Origin: Microvirga calopogonii | Lineage (GTDB): Bacteria > Pseudomonadota > Alphaproteobacteria > Rhizobiales > Beijerinckiaceae | DNA: 64,000 nt | Assembly (NCBI RefSeq): GCF_003347665.1 | Contig: NZ_QDGA01000006.1 | Location: 1-64,000, forward strand | Direction of reading: 5' to 3' | Shown here: positions 45,599 to 53,823 of the stretch, in pieces | How positions within the stretch are numbered: the stretch's first letter is position 1 | How the letters are laid out: every line of letters starts with the position of its first letter | Made by a program: the position numbers and the translations under genes | Notes under the pieces: generated by a model | What the model saw: only the letters and a program-made list of their open reading frames with translations | Told to the model about the DNA's origin: nothing | Database searches by the model: none

Positions 45599-46417
45599 TT
45601 AGTCTTTTTTGGAGGCGACGGTGTAAGCTGTGACGGTGAACCCGAGTGGATTCAGGAAACGGTTGTCGTAGCTGATGCTCTGCTCGACGTTCTGCGCGCG
45701 AAGCTGTGCAACGAATGTCCGACGCTCGTCACCGCCATCGGTGAGGCCGGAGCCGATACGCCGGTCAATGACATCGAACTCGACTTGCCAATAGCCGCTC
45801 TGGATCTTCAGAACGCTCTTGAGCGACACGCTTCGGGTGAAGCGCCTCTCCTTGAGAGAGTCATAGACAGGCTTCGTCTCGGCCAAGAACTGATCATAGA
45901 CAGGCTTTGAGGACATCAGCCGGACGATCGTGCCCCACTGATAGACTGTACGCTGCGGATCGTCCGTGATCGTGTTGCGCATCGTGACGTATTCACGAAC
46001 GTTCGCTTCCTCGAGGATCGCCAGAGACTTCAAATTGCCTGTCGGCGGCTCTACGCGCACCACCTGGTCGGACTTGTCGGACCAGGTCACAAAGAACGGA
46101 ACGACCCGATAGAGAGGGATGAGCTGCATGATAGCGACGGCCTGGACCACGTTCAGCGCAAGTAGGACGCCCGAGATCGCGATCAGGAGTTTGTCTGTGA
46201 CGGCTGCGCGCCGGCCAGCCGCATGGGGCGCATCATGGTCGCGCAAATAGCCCCCGATCTTATCCTTTGGCTTCGAGCCAGATGCAGCCGGGAACGGAGT
46301 GATAGGCTCTGCACGAACCTGGCGCTCCGAAGGCGAGTGCGCAGCTACAGCATCGCCGTCCTTTTTGGGGGAGAACCGTGTGGTGAGACGCTCTAGGCGG
46401 GAGACGCTGGAAGACAT
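45599..46417 (-). CDS. virB8: VirB8 assembly protein
   Basis: This 272-residue bitopic inner-membrane protein has a hydrophilic N-terminal 75 residues, one helix (LLIAISGVLLALNVVQAVAI) and a periplasmic NTF2-like domain with IMQLIPLYRVVPFFV, EANVREYVTMRNTITDDP and YWQVEFDVIDRR, typical of VirB8. It nucleates assembly of the inner-membrane complex. It follows the VirB7-type lipoprotein by 24 bp. Confidence 0.9.
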   Translation of the reverse strand: MSSSVSRLERLTTRFSPKKDGDAVAAHSPSERQVRAEPITPFPAASGSKPKDKIGGYLRDHDAPHAAGRRAAVTDKLLIAISGVLLALNVVQAVAIMQLIPLYRVVPFFVTWSDKSDQVVRVEPPTGNLKSLAILEEANVREYVTMRNTITDDPQRTVYQWGTIVRLMSSKPVYDQFLAETKPVYDSLKERRFTRSVSLKSVLKIQSGYWQVEFDVIDRRIGSGLTDGGDERRTFVAQLRAQNVEQSISYDNRFLNPLGFTVTAYTVASKKD

Positions 46418-46441
46418 GGTAAATGACGCCGCTTGAAAGAA

Positions 46442-46618
46442 TTAAACAGCCTGCACAGGCACATCATTCGCTGCATTTGGCAGCTGAATGCAGGCACACG
46501 GGCTCTTCTTGAGGTCATTGGGCGAGCGTCCGATGCCGATGGGGTCGTCCTGGGTCAATGTTCCGCAGGCGCTTAGAGCAAGGGCAGTAATTGAGATAGC
46601 GAGAATGCGAATCAACAT
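46442..46618 (-). CDS. virB7: VirB7-type lipoprotein (58 aa)
   Basis: This short gene encodes MLIRILAISITALALSAC, a signal peptide ending in the lipobox ALSAC, so Cys18 would be lipidated. It is followed by about 40 hydrophilic residues with a CxC pair and NAANDVPVQAV at the end. AGGAAAG precedes the ATG. Size, lipobox and location directly before virB8 and virB9 fit VirB7, which anchors VirB9 to the outer membrane, often through a disulfide. The assignment rests on these features, not on sequence similarity. Confidence 0.75.
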   Translation of the reverse strand: MLIRILAISITALALSACGTLTQDDPIGIGRSPNDLKKSPCACIQLPNAANDVPVQAV

Positions 46619-46782
46619 TCGATCTTTCCTGGTGATCGGTGTTCTTTAATTCGCTTCTATACCTTTCATTTCGTGCGTCCAATCTATTTCAACGGCGCGC
46701 GGAACATTCTGCGGGGTTATGAGTAGGAAATGGCCAGGTAAGTTAAAACGTAAGAGTTTCAAATGGTTAATAAGAGGCCCTG

Positions 46783-48081
46783 TCAGTCGGTCAGTGTGTC
46801 GGAGGGGAGCACGTTCGCATTAACCGAGATGTAGGTCTGATAACTCGAATCATTGCGCAGATTGTCGAGAATAGTCTGCTGGTCAGCGATCATCCGGCGC
46901 AGATCCGTGTCTGCTGCAAGAGAGGCGTGCTGCTTCATGATTTGCGTAGCCGTCCGGATGCCCTTCTGGGTCTCAGCCGCGAGTTGATTGATGAAGGCAT
47001 GGACCTGTTCCGGGGTATCGAGAGAGGCGCCATAGCGTTGGCTCAAAGCCTGGAGCTCGTCCCGCAGGAAATTGATGTCGGATCCGCCCCCGGTTTGAAT
47101 ACTCTGGTTCAAGTTGTGCCCAGTGATAAGTCCGTTGTGCAATTCCAGGGCATAGATAAGGGATTGGCGACCGGCGTTGAGAGCATCCTGGGCCTGTAAT
47201 CGTGCTTTGGCACTCAGGGCGTCGTCTGAGCGGGCATCCTGCTCGACGCTGTTGGCATAGGCCTGGGGGTTCCCATAGGCATTGGAGCTGGAAGTCCAGC
47301 TGGAACTGCTTGCAAACGGATCTTGACCCATTTGCCGAAGGTGACTGACTGCCTGCCCTGATGTCAGGCGTGAAACGAGGCGATTGCGCTCCTCGAGAGC
47401 CTGGAGGAGGGTCAGACGGATCTTTGCGTTTACGGCAAAATCATCTCGCAGGGTTTTCGCTTTGCCAACTTCGTCGGCAAGCTTTTTAATCTCGTCCTGG
47501 TTCTTGGTGATGATGGACTTCGCTGCGACTGCTGCGCCAAGGCCATCAGAATTTACCGAGCGGGATAGCTGGCTCCGTTCGGAGGGGGTTGACGAACCTG
47601 GGCGAAGGTAAAAATCGGCGACCGCCCGCGACATATCCGGTACGTTCGCCGGGTTTGCTGAGGCCATCACCTGAGGCAGATTGATCGTGCCATCATCTTT
47701 GAAGGTCGTGAGAGGTCCGGCCGATCCACTGAATGAGAAGAGGCTGTTAAGGAAGGCGCGCACCTGGGAAATAGGAGCAGTGACGCTATTGAGTGTCGTC
47801 TGCCATGCTTGGAGCTGTTCGATCATGCTCCCGAGTTTGAGGTTCTCGCTTAGCGTGGTCTGAACTTCGTCCGCCAATCGCGCGGGATCAAAAATCGGGC
47901 ACGGAAACCAACCCCAAAGCGTTCCGCCAGAGGCGATCTCGCACGGGGTTGGGTTGTACCTGCTGACTGCTTCGGAAATGAGAGGCCTGTTCGCTTGCCC
48001 GATCATGTCACTCGAAAAGAGCCCAACGACAATGGCCGTGGAGGCGAGTATGACCTTTTTGCGCTGCATGGCACTTCTCAT
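46783..48081 (-). CDS. VirB5/TrbJ-like periplasmic protein, long paralogue
   Basis: A signal-like N-terminus (KKVILASTAIVVGLFSS) precedes a 400-residue, mostly helical, coiled-coil-rich protein. LRDDFAVNAKIRLTLLQALE in its middle resembles MRGDLAVNNAIMIKMLEQVI in the next gene upstream, so the two are probably paralogues of VirB5/TrbJ type, which sit at the pilus tip. ATG 48081 is used; ATG 48069 is also possible. The 164 bp to the VirB7 gene contain an upstream motif TTAATTCGCT (46646-46655) and no other gene. Confidence 0.6.
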   Translation of the reverse strand: MRSAMQRKKVILASTAIVVGLFSSDMIGQANRPLISEAVSRYNPTPCEIASGGTLWGWFPCPIFDPARLADEVQTTLSENLKLGSMIEQLQAWQTTLNSVTAPISQVRAFLNSLFSFSGSAGPLTTFKDDGTINLPQVMASANPANVPDMSRAVADFYLRPGSSTPSERSQLSRSVNSDGLGAAVAAKSIITKNQDEIKKLADEVGKAKTLRDDFAVNAKIRLTLLQALEERNRLVSRLTSGQAVSHLRQMGQDPFASSSSWTSSSNAYGNPQAYANSVEQDARSDDALSAKARLQAQDALNAGRQSLIYALELHNGLITGHNLNQSIQTGGGSDINFLRDELQALSQRYGASLDTPEQVHAFINQLAAETQKGIRTATQIMKQHASLAADTDLRRMIADQQTILDNLRNDSSYQTYISVNANVLPSDTLTD

Positions 48082-48101
48082 TCCGTTCGTGTGAGCAGGG
48101 G

Positions 48102-48923
48102 TTACTGGCCGCCGGTCTGGCTGTTGTAGCTATCGTTCCCGATCGCACTCGCCGACTGTAGGTGAAGCATGGCAGAAAGCTGGGCGTTGCTCTGAATGAC
48201 CTGCTCCAACATCTTGATCATGATGGCATTGTTGACGGCGAGGTCACCGCGCATGTCCTGTGACTGCTTGGCCTGATCGGAGATCTTCTGGATGTCCTGA
48301 GAGGTCTTGGACACCTGATCCTTGCCCTGGATGGCGATCGCCATGGCGCTGGTCGCGGCCGTGCGGGTGTTGATCGCCCTCATGGCATTGATGGCTTCGA
48401 CGTCGGCCTGGGTGCCGTTCGCCTTATTCACGTAGAGGGCCTGGGTAATGCCATTCTGAACCGAGCTCACCCCCTGCGAGGCCTGCCCGAAAGCATTCTG
48501 CAGCGTGTTGAAGGAGGAGGTGAAGCTGCCGTTCCGACCGAGATTCCCGAAGTTCTCGAGCGATCCCAGAGTTGCTTTGATCCCGTGAAGGGAACTCACC
48601 ATCTGGCCGATACCGCCGGCCCCCTTGATTTCCGAGAACATGGAGGAGAGGCGTCCGAGTAGGCCGGAAATGTGGCTCGGCCCAAGCTGACCAATGGCCT
48701 GCTGCAACTGGTTCACTGTACCGAGGATGTTCTGCAGTTGGCCAAGCTGATTGGCAACCGTTTTCATGGTCTGCTGGACCTGGCCGAAGACATTGGAGTC
48801 CAGCACGGGCACCTGGGCGTTGGCGAAACTTCCGCCAGCAGCGCTCAGCCAGATGGACATGAGCATGACAGCCAGCATCGACGAGATGGCCGATGCCCGG
48901 GATCGAAGGGAACGAAGGGTCAT
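48102..48923 (-). CDS. virB5: VirB5-like pilus-tip protein
   Basis: This 273-residue secreted protein starts at ATG 48923 (MTLRSLRSRASAISSMLAVM) with a signal peptide ending at SFANAQ. It is rich in Gln, Ser and Ala and mostly helical, with repeated GQ/LQ patterns (QTMKTVANQLGQLQNILGTV). Placement right after virB4 and the DLAVN motif shared with the following gene support VirB5/TrbJ function. A longer frame to 49079 overlaps virB4 and is not used. AGAGG precedes the start. Confidence 0.7.
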   Translation of the reverse strand: MTLRSLRSRASAISSMLAVMLMSIWLSAAGGSFANAQVPVLDSNVFGQVQQTMKTVANQLGQLQNILGTVNQLQQAIGQLGPSHISGLLGRLSSMFSEIKGAGGIGQMVSSLHGIKATLGSLENFGNLGRNGSFTSSFNTLQNAFGQASQGVSSVQNGITQALYVNKANGTQADVEAINAMRAINTRTAATSAMAIAIQGKDQVSKTSQDIQKISDQAKQSQDMRGDLAVNNAIMIKMLEQVIQSNAQLSAMLHLQSASAIGNDSYNSQTGGQ

Positions 48924-48951
48924 GGGAACCTCTGTTGGGGAGTTGGAGGGC

Positions 48952-51402
48952 TTAGCGCGCGGCGAATTCGCCATTGAGGTAAGGCTCAAGAAATGCGTCC
49001 TTTCCGTATTTCTCGATGGCCTTGGTGAGTTCGATAACTGCTGGACGGCCGGACGAGAAAACCTTGAGGTACCGGCCAAGGACAGACAGGTTGATATCCA
49101 GGATAGCTGACTGACCAGTGGAGTATTTCTTCACTAGGACCGCGTACTTATGCTCCGGCCCGGCGAAGTCCTTGCCGAGGACGAAGGCCAACTCGCTCTC
49201 GTTGAGCCCCCAATCATCATAGTCTTCGGGCTTGGCATTGCGGTTGCGATAGAAAAACACGGTCTGGCACTGGCCGCGGATCAACTCCGACATTCCGGTT
49301 GCCTTGATGGCTTCAGGACGCTGGAAGGCCAGTATGTAGGCTTGGCGGAGCTTTCGGGCTTCCTGAAGACCGACCTTGACGAAGTTGTTGCGGAAGAGCT
49401 CGTTCTGAAGCATCGGCTCCGTCTCATCGACGAAGACAAGAGACGGCGACCCTGTAGTTGTGGCGTTGGACCGGATCCGATGGATAATATAATCCACGAT
49501 CGGAGGGGCAAGGCGGTGGTCCCCTAGGATCTTGGTCATGTCGAACCCGGCAAGGCGGGCTTTCGTTAGATCAAGGTTATCTTCGTCCGCGTTGAAGTAG
49601 CCGCCGAGCATGTTGGCATCGACCCAGGGCTGAAGCGACTTCCTGAGATTTCCGTGAGGCGAGAACGCTGCCTTGTGCAGAGACTCCAGCTTGCGGAAGC
49701 TGGCGTCGAGGTAAGGCGCATAGTTGATGTCGAGGGCGCGGGTGATCTCCTCCTCGTCGAAGGCATCCTTAGCGTCGCCCAGCAGGCGAAGCCAACGCTG
49801 CTGGAACTGGCGGTTGTCTGGAGTGTCGTCGAGTAGAAGCGGGTTCATCTTGGCCGACGACGCATCTCCGTCGAAGGTGACGTAATCTCCACCGGCGCAC
49901 CGAACAAAGACTTCACAGCCGTTCAGCCGGTCGAAGAGGTAGACCCTGAGATCAGGCAGGCGGAGAGCCTGGGCAGCGAGGAAGCTGACGAGGGTGGTCT
50001 TACCGGTGCCGGTCGGGCCAATGGAGACACAGTGCGGGACTGCCTCCTTGTCTTCCGTCGCGTGGAATTGGAAGGCATATGCCTCTCCCGTCACGGACCG
50101 GAAATAGCTCAGGGGCTCGTTGCACCAGTCCGACTTTCGCAATCCGATGTTGGGCTTATGAAGCACCAGGTTCGTGGCGACGTTCTGGCTCATGAACCGG
50201 AACTGGCGAGGCCAGAGGCGGTCGAAAGAGAACATAGAGAACCAGACGGCTTGAGCCGTGATCAGTTCGCGAACACAGGTGGCGCCCGTTCGGGAGATAA
50301 TCGAAACGATCTCGTTTTCGATCTCTCCAAGGTCTTCGGGCGTCTCACCGTACACGACGACATTCATCGCGTAATTGTGCAACGTGGCCTTCATTTCCGA
50401 CTGGCCATCGAGAAGGCTAATCGCCTCCATGATCTCGTACGACGCGTTCTGGGAAAGCGTCATCATGGGGGCTGCCATCTGCTCCTGCTTCAATTTCGCC
50501 ATCTGGAGCGACGTATTGAGAGGCTGAATGGCATGATGAATGACCAATTCGGCATCAATACCGATAATCTCTCGGTAGGCGTTCTCTGACGTCTTCTCCC
50601 CACAGTCACGAACGCCCAGAATGGTCGCAAGCTTCTCGTCACGACCGTTCGAAAACCGCAAGATCCCGCTGTCGTCAGCTCCGAAATCGATGGAATCGAC
50701 GGCGATCATCCGGTTCATGGCCCGTTCCTCCAGTCCGGCTACCTTAGGAGCAGGCCGGCTCACAGGGCTGATCAGCCGGGCAAGAACTGCTGCGGGACCG
50801 GTTGTCGGATCGGGCCCTTCTTCGAGAACACGGCAGTCGAAGGAGCTGAGGGTCCTTAGGATGAAGTCCTCGGACTGTTTGAGCAGTTCGGAGGCCTCTT
50901 GGTCATGGCTTGCCTTGACCACCAGCAGCGCAAAGTGGCGCAATGAATAGGCATGGCTGAAATCCTTATTCCACTGCTCGGAAATTGCCTGGAGAAGGGG
51001 ATTCGTCCGATTGGGAGAGGTATTGATCGGAAGCCGCTCCTTGGTCGTGAAGAGCCTGATTTCAGCAAAGGAGGACCGCTGCGCCTCGTCCAGCATGTAT
51101 TTGCGGGCGAGAAAGAGCTCAGCCCTGGTCTCGAAGGAACTGAGGTTCAGCTCGGCGCCGCCGATCTCAACGATGGAGACATAGCGGTCAGCCACGCACT
51201 TGATGTGCTTGCGGTTCGGCAGCATCTCGATGAACGGCAGAAAATCCGCCAGCGTCTCCTGGCGTGCCGGAGGCCTCAGCCGATCGACAAGGGATGGAAC
51301 GGTAAAGGCGAGGCCCGCGGCCGCAGCCCCGGCACCCAGCACAGTCGCGACGGCCCGCAGGCTCGTTTGGTAGGAGAGGAGGAGTTCTAGCGTTTGGCTC
51401 AT
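48952..51402 (-). CDS. virB4: VirB4 transport ATPase
   Basis: This 816-residue inner-membrane-associated ATPase has a short hydrophobic N-terminus (VATVLGAGAAAAGLAFTVPSL), the N-domain (RYVSIVEIGGAELNLSSFET), Walker A GPTGTGKTTLVSFLAA, a Walker-B-like PSLVFVDETEPMLQNELF and a C-terminal RAAA-type domain with AYILAFQRPEAIKAT. ATG 51402 is preferred because a longer frame to 51474 overlaps virB3. It powers pilin extraction and substrate movement. Confidence 0.93.
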   Translation of the reverse strand: MSQTLELLLSYQTSLRAVATVLGAGAAAAGLAFTVPSLVDRLRPPARQETLADFLPFIEMLPNRKHIKCVADRYVSIVEIGGAELNLSSFETRAELFLARKYMLDEAQRSSFAEIRLFTTKERLPINTSPNRTNPLLQAISEQWNKDFSHAYSLRHFALLVVKASHDQEASELLKQSEDFILRTLSSFDCRVLEEGPDPTTGPAAVLARLISPVSRPAPKVAGLEERAMNRMIAVDSIDFGADDSGILRFSNGRDEKLATILGVRDCGEKTSENAYREIIGIDAELVIHHAIQPLNTSLQMAKLKQEQMAAPMMTLSQNASYEIMEAISLLDGQSEMKATLHNYAMNVVVYGETPEDLGEIENEIVSIISRTGATCVRELITAQAVWFSMFSFDRLWPRQFRFMSQNVATNLVLHKPNIGLRKSDWCNEPLSYFRSVTGEAYAFQFHATEDKEAVPHCVSIGPTGTGKTTLVSFLAAQALRLPDLRVYLFDRLNGCEVFVRCAGGDYVTFDGDASSAKMNPLLLDDTPDNRQFQQRWLRLLGDAKDAFDEEEITRALDINYAPYLDASFRKLESLHKAAFSPHGNLRKSLQPWVDANMLGGYFNADEDNLDLTKARLAGFDMTKILGDHRLAPPIVDYIIHRIRSNATTTGSPSLVFVDETEPMLQNELFRNNFVKVGLQEARKLRQAYILAFQRPEAIKATGMSELIRGQCQTVFFYRNRNAKPEDYDDWGLNESELAFVLGKDFAGPEHKYAVLVKKYSTGQSAILDINLSVLGRYLKVFSSGRPAVIELTKAIEKYGKDAFLEPYLNGEFAAR

Positions 51403-51439
51403 GTGAGCGGCTCTCGTGTCGGCGTGAAGGGTGAATGGG

Positions 51440-51754
51440 TTAAGGCCAGAAGCGGCGCTGTGCCCTGCCACCAATCCGGCGGCACTTCTGGAGCGAATAA
51501 CGCATCGTCTGGATGAGAGTTGTCATGTGGGGTTCTTTCGCGCCCAGCATGACGAGGGCCATATGGCCGGCAAAAATTGAGATCAGAAAGCCTAGAACGA
51601 CCAATGCGTTAGGCAGGCCGAAATCGTAGAAGACTAGAAAGAGGAAGCTAAGAACGGAGAAGCAGAGAGAGAAAACGGCCGGAAGCAGGGGAGCGCCCAC
51701 GAACTTCTGAGGCATCGAAACGGGCCGGTAGATTTTGGTGTCGATGTCCTGCAC
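51440..51754 (-). CDS. virB3: VirB3-like membrane protein
   Basis: This 104-residue protein has two close membrane helices (AVFSLCFSVLSFLFLVFYDF, ALVVLGFLISIFAGHMALVM) after IYRPVSMPQKFVGAPL, which matches the VirB3 N-terminal pattern. A basic C-terminus follows. It stands directly before virB4, as in most VirB operons. Upstream, between virB2 and virB3, lie a terminator and a likely promoter region with GGTATACC near 51812. Confidence 0.85.
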   Translation of the reverse strand: MQDIDTKIYRPVSMPQKFVGAPLLPAVFSLCFSVLSFLFLVFYDFGLPNALVVLGFLISIFAGHMALVMLGAKEPHMTTLIQTMRYSLQKCRRIGGRAQRRFWP

Positions 51755-51846
51755 GAGGCACCTTTGTTCCAGTTGCGAATTTATTTGTATGATTCGAGAA
51801 ATCTATTTCGGTATACCCTTTTAACCCGCTTAAGAAGGGACCGTCG

Positions 51847-51873
51847 ACAAAAAGGGGGCCAAATTGGCCCCCT
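51847..51873 (-). terminator. Rho-independent terminator between virB2 and virB3
   Basis: AGGGGGCC AAATT GGCCCCCT (51853-51873) is followed on the minus strand by TTTTT. It sits about 30 bp past the pilin stop and ahead of virB3, so pilin mRNA may be made separately and in excess. Confidence 0.85.
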
Positions 51874-51903
51874 AGGTTTAGCTTTCGACCGGCGGTCAAC
51901 AGA

Positions 51904-52260
51904 TTAGCGCGCGGTAAGTGTGTCACCGAAGTCAGACTGGGTGATCGAAACCTGCTCGGAGTCGCTGCCGCTCTGGGTAACGTAGTCGATCATGCTGCCG
52001 GACGCAGCAATCAGGACGAGGCCGCCAACGAGCGCGAAGAGCCATTTGAACTGGAAACGGCCGAAATACGCCATAACTGCGAGGCCGATGATGCCGAAGC
52101 CTCCAACCAGGAATGACAGATTCTTGATGTTCTGGTAGGCGTTCTTACCCTTGGACTCAAGGGCACCGAAGACCTGGGCAGACGCCGAGCTATCGATAGC
52201 CATCAGCGCCGTTACGGCAAGTGCGCAGGCCGCGACTGCCAGATGCGTTTTATACCTCAT
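51904..52260 (-). CDS. virB2: VirB2/TrbC-like pilin
   Basis: This 118-residue protein has a long signal peptide (THLAVAACALAVTALMAI..) with likely cleavage after SASAQ. The mature part has two membrane helices (LVGGFGIIGLAVMAYFG, WLFALVGGLVLIAASGSMI) split by a short basic loop, the VirB2 hallmark. ATG 52260 follows AGAGAGGG. It precedes virB3 and virB4 in the standard order. The C-terminus is acidic. Confidence 0.85.
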   Translation of the reverse strand: MRYKTHLAVAACALAVTALMAIDSSASAQVFGALESKGKNAYQNIKNLSFLVGGFGIIGLAVMAYFGRFQFKWLFALVGGLVLIAASGSMIDYVTQSGSDSEQVSITQSDFGDTLTAR

Positions 52261-52401
52261 TGAAACCCTCTCTGCTGATAGGCGACATGCCACCTATGAT
52301 TCGTGAACGGTCTGGAATTCGTTCCGATGACCACTCTATAACCTTTATCCGAATTACAATGAAGTATGTTTGCGATTTATTGCGGGGACGTGAGCCAGAT
52401 C

Positions 52402-52569
52402 CTAACCAAGGGCCTCGAGGTAACGACGCAGCGATCTGACTGAGACTGCGTCCGGATTGGCCTCCAGCCGGCAGATCCATGGTTGGCTCGTCTTGAGCAA
52501 ACTGGCCATCTCCCTCTGGGTCAGTCCGGCTTGGGCCCTGAGGCGAGCCAGTTGCGTTATGGTGGGCAT
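52402..52569 (-). CDS. Small XRE-type helix-turn-helix regulator (55 aa)
   Basis: The frame reads MPTITQLARLRAQAGLTQRE, then a SLLKTSQPWICRLEAN recognition-helix segment, and ends SLRRYLEALG. This is nearly all of a single XRE/Cro-type HTH. AAGGGAAGG lies upstream of the ATG. It is located between the DnaB-like gene (21 bp before) and the virB2 promoter region (52261-52401), so it is a candidate regulator of pilin or transfer genes. Confidence 0.7.
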   Translation of the reverse strand: MPTITQLARLRAQAGLTQREMASLLKTSQPWICRLEANPDAVSVRSLRRYLEALG

Positions 52570-52590
52570 GGGCAAGAAGCCTTCCCTCGC

Positions 52591-53784
52591 TTAGAGCGTG
52601 GTGATGTCGCGGAAGTGAGGACCCGCCTCGCGATCGAGAACGAACTGAGGGGCTCCGATGCTTCCGATATCGACCTCATCGGTGATGTTGCTCACGATGG
52701 TCTCCATCCAGGCCTCGCAAGCGTCCTTGTCCCGGTAGAGGATGAGAAACAGGTTTGAGGCAGTCAGGGCTGCTGAACTGTCGCGGCTTCGGCCATTGTC
52801 GTTTAGTTGGCTGGTCATGAAGATGGGGATGTCGGCATCCACGCTGGTCGCTTGCAGCCTCTGGGCGACCCTGGTGAGGTGGGCATCAATGGTTTCGCCC
52901 TTTTCTCTTCCCTGGATCAGTTGCCAGAAATCGATGAGAGCGGCCGCAATGCCGAAGCGGCGGCGGTGATACAGGATTTCGTGGCGGAGGTCCTCGACGG
53001 TCATCGCGGTATCATGAACGTAGTGACAATGCCGTTTCATTGGAGCGAGTGCGGCGATCTTGTCCTTGTGCTTACCTAGGTCAAAGCCTCGGCAACCGAG
53101 CCGCCGGGCCGTCTTAAGTTCCTCAACCTCGGTGCCGCCCCTTTCCAGGCACGCCATCAAATGAGGGGTGTTAGCCGCCTCCATGTTGTAGCTTATGGTG
53201 GCGCATAGCGCGGTCTTCCCGGTCTTCCCGAAGGCGCCCAGCATTGTCAGGGTGCCGGGATGCAGACCGCCGCCCAGCCTGGCGTCGAGGGCTTTCAATC
53301 CCGTTGGGATCCGTGTCGATGCCTGTCGATCGAGACGGCGGAGAAGCTGCTTCTGGACCTCATGGGCACTCATTGAGCGTCCCGTTGGTGTCTCACTGAC
53401 GATATCGTCTGAGAGGCGCTTAGTAACATCACGCCACTGGCTGTTCGATTTGTCTTCAAGCCTCTTTAGGGCTTCACGGGTCAAGGAAATGGCTCGACCT
53501 CTACTCCTCTCCTCAGAGATGTGACGCGCCTGACGGATAAGGGCATCGGCATTGGCAGAGGCTCGGTGGATCAGCCGGCGTGGAAGATCCTGGTCTTCTA
53601 AAAAGGTGGAAGCGACGATCCGGTCGGGCGTCGGATCGTGGCCCTCAGAGACGCTCTCGCGGATCGCACCCCATATTTGGATATGGTCATCCTGGACAAA
53701 GTCACTAGGACTGAGAAATCGCACTTTCTCATAAAGGCTCGGCTCGCGCAGAACTGTACCAATGATCTCGTCATATGCGTTCAT
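52591..53784 (-). CDS. DnaB-like replicative helicase
   Basis: This 397-residue RecA-fold helicase has an N-terminal domain like DnaB-N (MNAYDEIIGTVLREPSLYEK), PTGLKALDARLGGGLHPGTL, Walker A LGAFGKTGKTALCATIS, a Walker-B-like AALIDFWQLIQG and the motif IFMTSQLNDNGRSRDSSAAL. It is shorter than chromosomal DnaB (about 470 residues) and the Walker A Gly/Ala pattern is unusual (FGKTGKT). It is probably the plasmid helicase for replication or transfer. It is placed inside the conjugation operon, with the unknown DNA-handling protein 40 bp before it. Confidence 0.75.
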   Translation of the reverse strand: MNAYDEIIGTVLREPSLYEKVRFLSPSDFVQDDHIQIWGAIRESVSEGHDPTPDRIVASTFLEDQDLPRRLIHRASANADALIRQARHISEERSRGRAISLTREALKRLEDKSNSQWRDVTKRLSDDIVSETPTGRSMSAHEVQKQLLRRLDRQASTRIPTGLKALDARLGGGLHPGTLTMLGAFGKTGKTALCATISYNMEAANTPHLMACLERGGTEVEELKTARRLGCRGFDLGKHKDKIAALAPMKRHCHYVHDTAMTVEDLRHEILYHRRRFGIAAALIDFWQLIQGREKGETIDAHLTRVAQRLQATSVDADIPIFMTSQLNDNGRSRDSSAALTASNLFLILYRDKDACEAWMETIVSNITDEVDIGSIGAPQFVLDREAGPHFRDITTL

Positions 53785-53823
53785 GATAAAACTGCCGTTT
53801 GGAACGGGTGTATTCGGAGTGGG

